Shown here: piece by piece, positions 1 to 8,738 of the stretch | Numbering within the stretch: the stretch's first letter is position 1 | How the letters are laid out: each line of letters begins with the position of its first letter | Notes under the pieces: model-generated | What the model was told of the DNA's origin: nothing | What the model saw: the letters and a program-made list of their open reading frames with translations, nothing else | Database searches by the model: none | Position numbers and translations under genes: made by a program | DNA from: Periconia sp. R9002 | Lineage: Eukaryota > Ascomycota > Dothideomycetes > Pleosporales > Periconiaceae | NCBI GenBank assembly: GCA_023627715.1 | Contig: JAMAHW010000069.1 | Location: 62,001-126,000, forward strand | Direction: 5' to 3' | DNA: 64,000 nt

Positions 1-317
1 GATGCTGCGTCGAGCGGGGATTTTGCGGGTGGAAGCTCTGGGAGGTTCTGTCAAATCAAGGTATGAATGTCAGTCAAAAAAATAAAAGCAACTCATGAAT
101 TGGTACATACCGTCTCCAAGCCCAAGTGATACTTGTCGGCCACGGATTGCGGCCATTTCGCACACTCTTCATCTGTCTCCAGATAATGCCAGATGTGGGT
201 GCCTCGAGTGTCTTCCAAGCGCCATCGCGAGTAGTCCGTCTTCTCGTCCTTGTGACCATATCTCCAATTGTCTTCCTCCATAGCCCCGCTGCCGTTGACC
301 GACGCCGTTTTACTCAT
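1..317 (-). CDS. ERG7: Lanosterol synthase (oxidosqualene cyclase), N-terminal part
   Basis: Lanosterol synthase cyclises 2,3-oxidosqualene to lanosterol in ergosterol synthesis at the ER or lipid droplet. Two exons are visible, complement(1..47, 111..317), with intron 48..110 (donor GTATGT, acceptor GACAG). The ATG at 315-317 opens a protein whose start carries the family's N-terminal block: [13 protein letters not shown], then [11 protein letters not shown], then [13 protein letters not shown]. The second exon continues in frame as [15 protein letters not shown]. Only about 84 residues are present; the catalytic domain lies beyond the left edge. The segment upstream of the ATG in the same frame is basic and unlike the family, so the internal ATG was chosen. 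Identification rests on remembered family sequence and is firm. Confidence 0.93.
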
Positions 318-1723
318 TGCGAGAAACAAAAACCTGTACTCGTGTCGCAATTGCCGTGCCCTTTTTTTTCGTTGAACCACTCAGCTGTCGTTTTCACACG
401 CGCGTGAGCGAGGGTTAGCTTTTATACCTCGCTCGCCCGTTCTCGATGATTGCAACGTTCCGAACCCCGCTGCGTTGTCTACACAAATGCGCTCCCACAG
501 ACGGGAAACCGCGAAACGCGTCCCTGCCAAGGAACCCGAGATCCCTCCTGCCGATCACGCTTTCCTTATTCCGACCCTACGGCGGTCGGCGCTGGAATCC
601 TTGGTTCTCCCGAGGTTCCGAGCTAGCATGGCAAGGCAACACACGATCATGCTACTTTTTTAGACACACATGGGGGTGGTGGTAAGTTGAGGTGGGGCGA
701 CCTCCAAGTAGTTTTCGATCGAGTCAGGCCATCAATCGCCTTTTTTCCACTTTTCAAAACATGAGATCATGTATGAGATCGGTCGATCGAGGGGGGAATT
801 GCGCTTTTTTCGTCAAAAAGAGAACCGCATAGAACAGCGAAGATACAGTAGATGAGGGGGAAAAAATGATCGGACCGTCCGACCTACCTACCACCGATCC
901 GAGAAGGATGAATGAAGGACATGTGCAGTTTTATCTCTTTTGGGATTGATTTTGTAATTCCCTGTTGACCTCGGTATTCCGCACAGCACAACGCGATCAA
1001 CGATTGTAGAGATTAGCGGGGATAGACTAGACACTGTTCTAATAAGAATCACTGCGCTGAATGTACGCCTTTATTTCACCTCTGTTTCATGGAAAGAGCG
1101 GATGGCGCGTGCGTTTCCGAGTGGCGATGTGACGTTCCCGGCTCTGCTGTCTGATGGAGGATGCCACATGCTGGTAGGTGCCCTGTTGAAATGACAGTGA
1201 TGGGCAGAGAGGGTCCAACATTTGGATCGCTGGAAAGTAATCCAGTGTCTAGTTACGATCACCGTAGCACACAAGACGGCATATTCAGGGGAAGGTCATT
1301 CGCAATAATGAAATAGGTAGTCAATTGCCGTCTCGAGTGAACGAGACAGGCGGGTTCGCCATTAGAGAATATATGCGGGCTATGCACACATACCATGGTG
1401 GACCAGTTCCAACCTCAACCATTCCAGACAGTAGAGATGACGGTGGAGACGAGAACAGAAGTCTATGCAATGCAACGCTAGCCGAGAACAAAAAAAAATA
1501 ATAGTGAAAACGCCTCCATTGTACATGCAGCAATCAACGCCAATAATAAAATAATGAGAAAAACAAAACGAATCAGCGAGTAAAACGAGAGATGTGCCAA
1601 CGCCGTTGCCATACAAAGTCTCCTTTTAACGATAGATGGAATCAATCGGAGAAAGTCCTGCAGACATGCTCATGCCTTTTCCCCCGGCATTCCTTTGGGT
1701 ATCATAGCTTTTGGTGGTTGTGT
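318..1723. other. Intergenic: ERG7 promoter side and 3' side of the next gene
   Basis: The first few hundred bases upstream of the ERG7 ATG (318 to about 900) should hold its promoter and 5' UTR; I could not pick out a sterol-regulatory site with confidence. About 1500-1723 is the likely 3' UTR of the next minus-strand gene. The open frames here are short and of random composition. No gene is called. Confidence 0.6.
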
Positions 1724-2788
1724 CTAGTCGCTCAAATCCGGATTGGCGATGAACAACCGGGTATTGCTCATGGTGGTGGTACGCTCATCCACGCTTCCCC
1801 TTCGATGCAGGTCACTCTTGTCCTGCTGTGCTGGCTTCGGTAGTGACTGTGGCATTTGCCCTACGTCGCCAAAATTCCGCTCTCCGCTACTGCCGCTGCC
1901 AGCCGACAGGCCCGTCTTGGTGGGAAGGTGTTCCGAGGCCCGTTGTGTGGATACAGGTGTTTCCTCCTCGATCAAATCGCCCATGTCGGGTGAGTTCTGT
2001 CCGTTTGGTGGTGTTGAGCCTGAAGAGTGACGACCACCGGCGACGTAGGAGATGCGACGCCCAGAACCTATCGAGCTGCGACCGGAGCCTGTCCGGTGAT
2101 GGTACGGTCCAGCACCTCCTCCCAAAGAAGCATTGTCTTCGCTATCTGCTTCGTCTACCTCGGAAGCACTGAGACGCATGGGTACGCCGGAACCCGTGGT
2201 AGCGACGGGAGCGTAGAGCGAGGCCTTGGGTACACCGTGATGGCGCACCTTGGACCTCACACCAGCGGCCACACTCGAGCTTCCCGATGAGTTCCGCATG
2301 GGAGCGTTGTGCGGGCCGCCTACGACCTCCATGGTAGCACGCATCTTGGCCTGGCGCTGCTGAGCTATTATGCGGGGGTCTTCGTATTGTGCGCGGTCAC
2401 ACCACACGGTGGCCTTTTGCTTGCGCATGAGGGCTACATAGGATGTGGGCGAATTGCCGGAGCGGGTGGATGAGGAGCGACGAAGGGTGCCGCTGTTGGA
2501 GCGATTGGGCGTGCCGCTGGTCGAGCTGGTACTAGAGGTCGGGGTGCGGCGGAGGGAGCCTTGGTACATTTGCGGAGGGTATTGCTGGTTCATGGTGGTC
2601 GTGGTAGGAGAAGCAGCGGCGGGGAAGACGCCGGAGCTGGAGGTTCTTGTTCGCGAATGGCCTAGCTGTGCCTCCATGGAAATCTGGGATGTACGCAGGG
2701 CAATGCCGGGAGCGCCTATTGGTTTGCGGCGAACGGGTGTAGAGCCATAGGCGGCCGGAGGCTGTTGTGCCATGACTGCAGTCTGCAT
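1724..2788 (-). CDS. Conserved fungal disordered protein of unknown function (354 aa)
   Basis: Single-exon ORF of 354 residues. Most of it is Ser/Thr/Gly/Pro-rich and probably disordered (runs such as TPTSSTSSTSGTP, and RRSSSTRS). One block around residues 126-155 is different: hydrophobic/charged, with TVWCDRAQYEDPRI followed by a basic Gln-rich helix. I believe this block recurs in filamentous ascomycetes, but I cannot name a function. Many RxxS/SP sites suggest a phosphorylated scaffold (inference). Two in-frame ATGs, at 2788 and 2773, compete as start. A donor-like GTAAGC lies about 25 bases upstream, so a 5' UTR intron ending just before the second ATG is possible, and residue 1 could be either. 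Confidence 0.75.
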   Translation of the reverse strand: MQTAVMAQQPPAAYGSTPVRRKPIGAPGIALRTSQISMEAQLGHSRTRTSSSGVFPAAASPTTTTMNQQYPPQMYQGSLRRTPTSSTSSTSGTPNRSNSGTLRRSSSTRSGNSPTSYVALMRKQKATVWCDRAQYEDPRIIAQQRQAKMRATMEVVGGPHNAPMRNSSGSSSVAAGVRSKVRHHGVPKASLYAPVATTGSGVPMRLSASEVDEADSEDNASLGGGAGPYHHRTGSGRSSIGSGRRISYVAGGRHSSGSTPPNGQNSPDMGDLIEEETPVSTQRASEHLPTKTGLSAGSGSSGERNFGDVGQMPQSLPKPAQQDKSDLHRRGSVDERTTTMSNTRLFIANPDLSD

Positions 2789-4103
2789 GGCCGTGGATGG
2801 GCCCAGAAGTCTCGCTTACCGAATGAAACGCGGGCGATCAGGGCTGAGAGCCAGAGCTGTCTGTTTGCTTGCGCAGTGCAGTAGTTTTGAAAGGAAGAAG
2901 GCGAGGCGGAGGGGGAGGAGTTAGTGATGAGGTAGGGCGGGATTAGCAGCAGCCAGCAGCACGGGAAGGCGAAATGATAAATGAGCTGGGCGGGTAGCGT
3001 AGCACTGGTGACTGGCGTAGAGGGAAACGCTGGAGAGGGATGGCTGTGCTTGGCGGCCCCGCTTGCGTCGTTTGGTGCCGAGAGAGCAATACGCTGCACT
3101 GCGCTGCCTTTTGCTGCTGTTGCTTTTCCGAGCTAAGCAATTAGCGGTGGGTAGGCTGGTGGTGAACGGGGGCGTGCAGGCGGGCTGCAGATTCCAGGGC
3201 CCGCTTTCGGAAAGATGGCAGCCGTGGCAGTTTGTGGTGAAGAAAGGTCCAAGGACAAGGCAGAGGGAGAGAGAAGGGGTGTTTGTGTATATATGCAAGG
3301 CGTATGGATGGGTGGATGGATGGATCTCCAGGGTGCAGCTGGTGTGGCCGTGCGTGGTGGGCGGGCGTAAATACGTGAGCGGGGCGTAGGCACAAGCAAG
3401 ACAAGTAAAGGCCTCAACTAAGATGGAGCGAAAGCGTGCGCGGATGATGAAGGGCGAGTGGCGGTAGGTCTCGCTAGGATCAAGTGCTGAACCACACCTA
3501 CAGAATCACGATTCAAACGTCAGTCCAGTCGGTATAATAATTTTACAAGTGCACCATGCCGGGTTGGGTGAGCGGGCTTCCAACAAAGCTGAACAAGAGG
3601 GCGAAACCCCACCCGCACCTCACGCCTGTCTCGCCTGCTGAGTCGAGCATGTAGTTGCTGTGCCTTGCCATGTGGAACCGCGAGAGGATAGAGGGCGACT
3701 TACCAGATGTTGCTGTCTGTCTTGGAGAGGGGAGAGAAGAGGCCGAGATGGACGCGATAGATATAGCATTTCCCGTGCTTGCCGTCCAAACAGAGAAAGA
3801 AAAAAAAGAGAGCTTCTGGTGATGGCACCAAAAGAAGGACAGGACAGGACAGACAGGACTGTTAGTAGCTTCTTAGTAGGAAACTAGGAAACGGGCGCTA
3901 CTTAATACCATCCAAAGGAGCAACATGGACAAGGACAGGCTTGCTATTGCACGCGCCAGGACCAGGTGCGCCGGCCTGCACCCATGACGAAATCGTGATT
4001 AGCCTTTCTTTGGTCGCCATCAACACGAATGAATGAACCTTTTCCAATTGCTGGCTAGCTAGCACTTGCTGCTTGGTGGCCATCTGGGTGGTTTTGTGAA
4101 CAC
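2789..4103. other. Intergenic and long leader of the 354-aa gene
   Basis: Holds the presumed promoter and 5' UTR of the 354-aa gene, with purine- and pyrimidine-rich runs and short (ATGG)n-like repeats near 3305-3325. Overlapping short ORFs occur on both strands without recognisable protein features. No gene is called between 2789 and 4103. Confidence 0.5.
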
Positions 4104-4346
4104 CTACATGTCCCTCTGCATGGAACATTGATAGTACATGTGCATGGCTTCCATCAAAGCAACTGCATATGTCCAGTAGATGTTTCCACGGCCATCGCCC
4201 ACGCCAATGGCCTGCCCTTCTTTCTTCGCCTTTCTTTTGGCATCCATTCGATGCAAATATCGCCCCATGTTGGCAACAAACTTGTCGCCGCCGGCCTTGG
4301 ATGGAGCCTTGATTGCTGTTCCCCTCTCTTCCAGAAGTAGCCTCAT
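4104..4346 (-). CDS. Possible small hypothetical protein (80 aa)
   Basis: An uninterrupted ATG-to-TAG frame of 80 residues. The composition looks protein-like: a basic middle (MDAKRKAKKEGQAIG) followed by an aromatic/Met-rich end (NIYWTYAVALMEAMHMYYQ). No domain is recognised and no signal peptide is seen. An ORF of this length is expected by chance many times in a window of this size, so only the composition supports it. It could be one exon of a larger gene. I am unsure that it is real. Confidence 0.3.
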   Translation of the reverse strand: MRLLLEERGTAIKAPSKAGGDKFVANMGRYLHRMDAKRKAKKEGQAIGVGDGRGNIYWTYAVALMEAMHMYYQCSMQRDM

Positions 4347-6658
4347 GGGGCAAGTCCAGTGCCCTGCCAGCCAATCACACGCCCTGCGCGTCGGCGTGCG
4401 AACAACATCCTACCATCGCCATCAGCCAAATGCCCATCCATCCAAGTACACAAAGTCAACAACTAGGTATCCAACTCCTACCCACCCGACTACTGTCCCT
4501 ACACTCCGTAGCCCGCCTCATCACATCCGCCGCCACCATCCTTTTTGGTCCACACCCGCCGGTTGTTCAACACCTTCGCTGCCTTTCGCTACCCAACTCG
4601 ACAACGAACGTTAAGGTTGCTCAAGAAACCTTCGTCCTAAAACACTCGATTGCCATTCGCTACCTGACCGGTACGCCATGCCACGGCTCTGTGCAACCCC
4701 GACGACCTTCTCCATCTTGACATGGTAATCATCATCGCCAACTCAACCCCTTCCTCTCCGTCCCGCTTGTTGCCGTGAAGATCAGAATCACCCGGGCAGT
4801 GTGATGTTGAGCCCATTGGTCCCGCCTAGTTGCAACTTCTACACGCACCCTCCGTCTCGGCAGGAGGTTTCGCGAGGCTGCGACAGCCGCATGTCCACAA
4901 TGGATGAGTAGATACAAGCTCCATCATCAGATCAAGGAGCTCCCCATGACTCCATGAGAGATGCATCCGTGGTATGACGCCGTTTCAGCATGGCTTGATG
5001 ACCTCAGGCTCGACAAACAAGAGTCGGTCCCTGAATATATCAAATGCCCCTCGTTCTTAACTTCAACGTCGGGCCCTCGGACCAGGGCCTTTCCAAGGAA
5101 ACTCGTCAAGCGGACCCCTCACCCATCATCATGGACCAGCGCAAAGTTACAAATTGCCCATCTCCAAGTCCTGCATCGCCCATCGAGACACCCGCTCGCG
5201 TTTCACACCTGCATCCACCCTACATACATACCGTGCTTGCTGTTGTGTGTTGTGATCGCCTCGACCCCCCGCCTGCTTTGAAGTAGATGCTACATGGTCG
5301 CCCTGCTGGGGGCCGCTCGGATTCTAACCGAATAATAGTCCTGCAAATTCTTGGACAAACGCGCAAGCTTGCATGCAGCACCCAGGTTGGATGCAAACAT
5401 GTGCACGGAGAAGATGATCCTTTGTCAATGGTTATCAACGACACTCTTTTTGGGGGGCGTGCTCCGCTCTCCTATGCGCTCGTGTGTGATACCGCTTCTG
5501 ATGGGTGAATATGTGTGCGGCTCAGCCGCGTGCAGAGGAGCTGCTTTCTCATTGCTCGCTTTCCTTGAAGGTAGCACACTTCATCGCCGACCGCCAAGTT
5601 ACTAAGCATGCAGCATGCAACTCAACATTAAGCTGAAAGGCAAAGACAACCTTTGCAGACGCCACAGGGTCTCACGGAGATGGATAACTCCCGCCTTTTC
5701 TCAGCCTCGGGCTGTATGCGACCACGGGCTGCGCCGATCGGTGCACAGCACATCTCACAGGAAATTGTGATCGTTACCCTTTCATCTTTCGGCCGTGTTT
5801 GCCTTCTAGGATAGAGACTCGCAGTCGTTCGGCGGGGAAGCGGGGGTCGCTCACGCCGTGCTGCCTCGCTAATCAACCTTCCGCGCGCGGCTACACCTAT
5901 GCGAACCGAGATTCCATCTATGCTTGGCCAACGTAACACTTCAGCCCAAGGTTGTGTTTTTGACGGGGCTGGCGAGAAAACTGGAGAAAAAAAAAGAACG
6001 GCGCGTGCGTGTACGATCCATGATGCTAACGCTCACGTCCTGACCGTGCGCTGCCTTCTACCGGTTACGAGTAGAAAGCCCACGCAGAAAGCACTTCTTC
6101 CGCCCGACACAGGCTGTTTGGGTCCTTTTCTGTATGCCAACGTTCCAGACCTGAGCGGTGCATCAAGAACGAGCGGAGAGCCGAGCCGGTCGCTAAACCG
6201 CGAATGATAGCTCGCTGATACACGAACGCGTACAAGCAACGTACATGGACTCGTACATATTCTTACGACGCTTTGCTGGGATCCATGGTCGATCTTCTGG
6301 TGAAATTTGTAATGGATGAACACCAGACAACCCACCGACTACTTGCGACCGCTCCTTTACAAGTTGCAGCTAACGACCGCTTGCCCCAAACTACTTACTG
6401 CACCGCGGCACTGTGCGGTTGTCAAGACAGACCCGGCGCCGCTGGCTAGCTTAGGGTGTCATTTCTGAGAATGTGTCACTCACGTGTGTGGACTGGTTCG
6501 GGGCTGAGGGATAGTGTGCATGTATCCAGGATAGCTTGATGATATCATTGGGAGGCTTGGGTTACTGCGTAAACAAACTGCACTAAATCACGCTCGATGG
6601 CAACGTAACATAAAGCTAGGCAAATGTCTTGGAAGAGCCAGCCTCCTCGGCATCTTGC
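4347..6658. other. Intergenic, no gene recognised
   Basis: About 2.3 kb with several overlapping ORFs of 60-145 codons on both strands (for example 4313-4720 and 4180-4614 on the plus strand) that overlap each other and show no domain or signal peptide. A short T-arm-like hairpin near 5310-5335 was examined and not accepted as a tRNA. The right end contains the 3' region of the DUF1295 gene. Confidence 0.5.
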
Positions 6659-7615
6659 TTAGTAGATGCCAGGAATCAGTCGATATGGCGTCTGTTTCTC
6701 GAAATCCTCCCAGTCCTGACCGTAGCGTTTTTGGCAGTACTCAGTAAGTATGGGGACAGCCCGGCTGCTAAAATCCCAGAAGAAGAACGCTCCAACAAGA
6801 GCGCCCAATCCCCAGCCGCCACCAGCAAGGGCATATCCAGCACGCCAGATGGTATATCCACCATAGTTGATATGCCTCGCAAACTGCCACAGCCCGCCCG
6901 TGTAAACCTTTCCTTTATTCTTCGGATCAGCCTTGAACCGTTTCCGCTGCACCTCAGCAACGAGCTCCGTCAGAATTCCAGTCACATAAAGCGCACCGCC
7001 GACCAAGAGCGCAGGTTGAGGAAACGTCGACTCCAACGAAGCGGACGTGGCGCGTGCAAGAAACGCATAAGAGCTGATGCTGTTGAAAATGGTGTTGAAA
7101 ACGCCGACCGCCACCGCGTTGTGGGCCGCCATGGGCTCGCCCGACAGCAGCGTCACCCAAATGTTCTGCTTGACCGCGCTGCCTATCGCCATTCCTAGCA
7201 ACACCAGTCGATACGGCGACAGCTCGAGTCCGTCGATCAACGATATCCCTGTGTGATAGGGAAGCCCCGAGGGCAAGGTGCGGATGCCGACGCGGTGCAG
7301 CAGGCCCGTTCCGACGCCGTGCGCGAGAATCGAGTACTGGATAAAAGGGTCGGCAGCGCGGGCGAGGAAGAAGACGGCTTTGCCTGTTACACGGTGAGAT
7401 TAGCATGACGTTAGAAACGTAAGAGAGAAGAAGACCACTCTGCGTTCTCCACACTAAATGCCGATGGAGACAACGGCGGGGCAATTGAGACGCACCATCG
7501 ACATCATAATATACGTACCGAACGGAGTAGGCGTGTAATCGCCTCGAGAGATGAGATCCTTTTTCTTGGATTCCTCGGACCGTGGGTCCTTTGCGCGCGC
7601 ATCGTTGGCGGCCAT
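6659..7615 (-). CDS. DUF1295 / steroid 5-alpha-reductase-like integral membrane protein
   Basis: Two exons, complement(6659..7383, 7519..7615), intron 7384..7518 (135 nt, donor GTACGT, acceptor AACAG), giving 273 residues. The N-terminus is hydrophilic (MAANDARAKDPRSEESKKKD); the rest alternates hydrophobic segments that look like four to six membrane helices. The C-terminal third carries the pattern shared by DUF1295, steroid reductases and isoprenylcysteine methyltransferases: YTGGLWQFARHINYGG, then a Gly-rich helix, then KRYGQDWEDFEKQTPYRLIPGIY-like ending (R-x-P-Y-R-L-I-P). Proteins of this fold reduce or methylate lipids in the ER membrane; the actual substrate cannot be read from sequence. 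The ATG at 7613-7615 was chosen because splicing from it joins exactly in frame. Confidence 0.82.
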
Positions 7616-8738
7616 TGTGCGCGCGTTGTGCTGAATCGCAGCAGGACAGTGCGGTGTAGGTATGCTGAAGTTATATTGAGACTTCGAGTAAGCTCCTTTT
7701 CAATTGGAATCTTTCGTCAACCCGCGTTGCGTGCGTGCATACAAACACTCGCCGCGTTAACTACAGGTCATGTATGTATTGCTGTGGAAATCAAGGTCGA
7801 GGTCGACGTTGGGGGCGCAGGTAGGTGGCCTGACGTATTCCATTTATGCATGGTAGGTTAGGGAGGCAAGGTTGCTCGTGCGAGTGCTCTCGGAGAACCC
7901 CCGCTTCCGCTTCCGTTCGTGTTGCATTGGGCATGTGGTTAGGTTTATGATCTTTTTGGCAATTGTTTTCATCTTTGTGTTTCGATTGGGGAAGGCTTTT
8001 TTTGGGACGGGACGTGAAGGGAAGCTTTTTATGATTGGGGAAAGGATAAGAAAAGACTACATGTGTATGTACCTGTGAAAATACGAATGGACTCCTGGGG
8101 ACAAAAAGCAATTAGATTGGCGTGTCGATCACCTGATGTCGTGCATTAGCGCGATCTTTTTCCAACCGGACGGACTTTCTTTGTTGGTTTTCCTTTTTCG
8201 AGCGCGTCTGCGGGTTAAGCGCACACTCGCTCCCCCTCCTCCGTTCTTCACACGAATACATTCTTTGCCTCTTATTATTTGTTAGAGGTCCTTGTTTGTA
8301 GCACAAAGGGAAACGCAGCACATTGTCTGCTCCAATCAAAGAGAGTTGCATGCGGGGCAAGTCAAACAAAGGACACAACACACACGCGCGCGGGGAGAAT
8401 CAGGCTTAAGTGCGAGGTCGAGGTTGAGGACACGGTTTGAGGTTGGGTTGACTAGTTGGTTGTACAATGAACGAACGATGCGAAGGCTACGGATTCGGGG
8501 AATTGTGCGTTTACTTTCCACTCACTTGCTTCACCGCAATCCGTTTGATGGGGGTGAGTGAATGCGTGTACTTATATCGCATATGGTCACTCCCTTGACT
8601 CGACTTAACCGCACCTGCCTTGACCTCAACTGCATACAAGTTGTTTTATATCACTCACGCCTTCCTGGATAACATTATTACTTCATCACCACACATTCTT
8701 CGTATCACTATATGGTCTAGGTACTTGCTACCATTCTT
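7616..8738. other. Divergent intergenic region between DUF1295 gene and ligase
   Basis: Shared upstream region of two divergently transcribed genes. It contains T-rich tracts (about 7930-8000) and many short ORFs with no protein-like features. No RNA gene or repeat was recognised. Core promoter elements of both genes should lie here, but none is distinctive. Confidence 0.5.

Noticed and set aside
5305..5340. tRNA-like T-arm (TCGG-loop-CCGA)
   Set aside because: The loop lacks the conserved TTC and no acceptor, D or anticodon arm could be placed.
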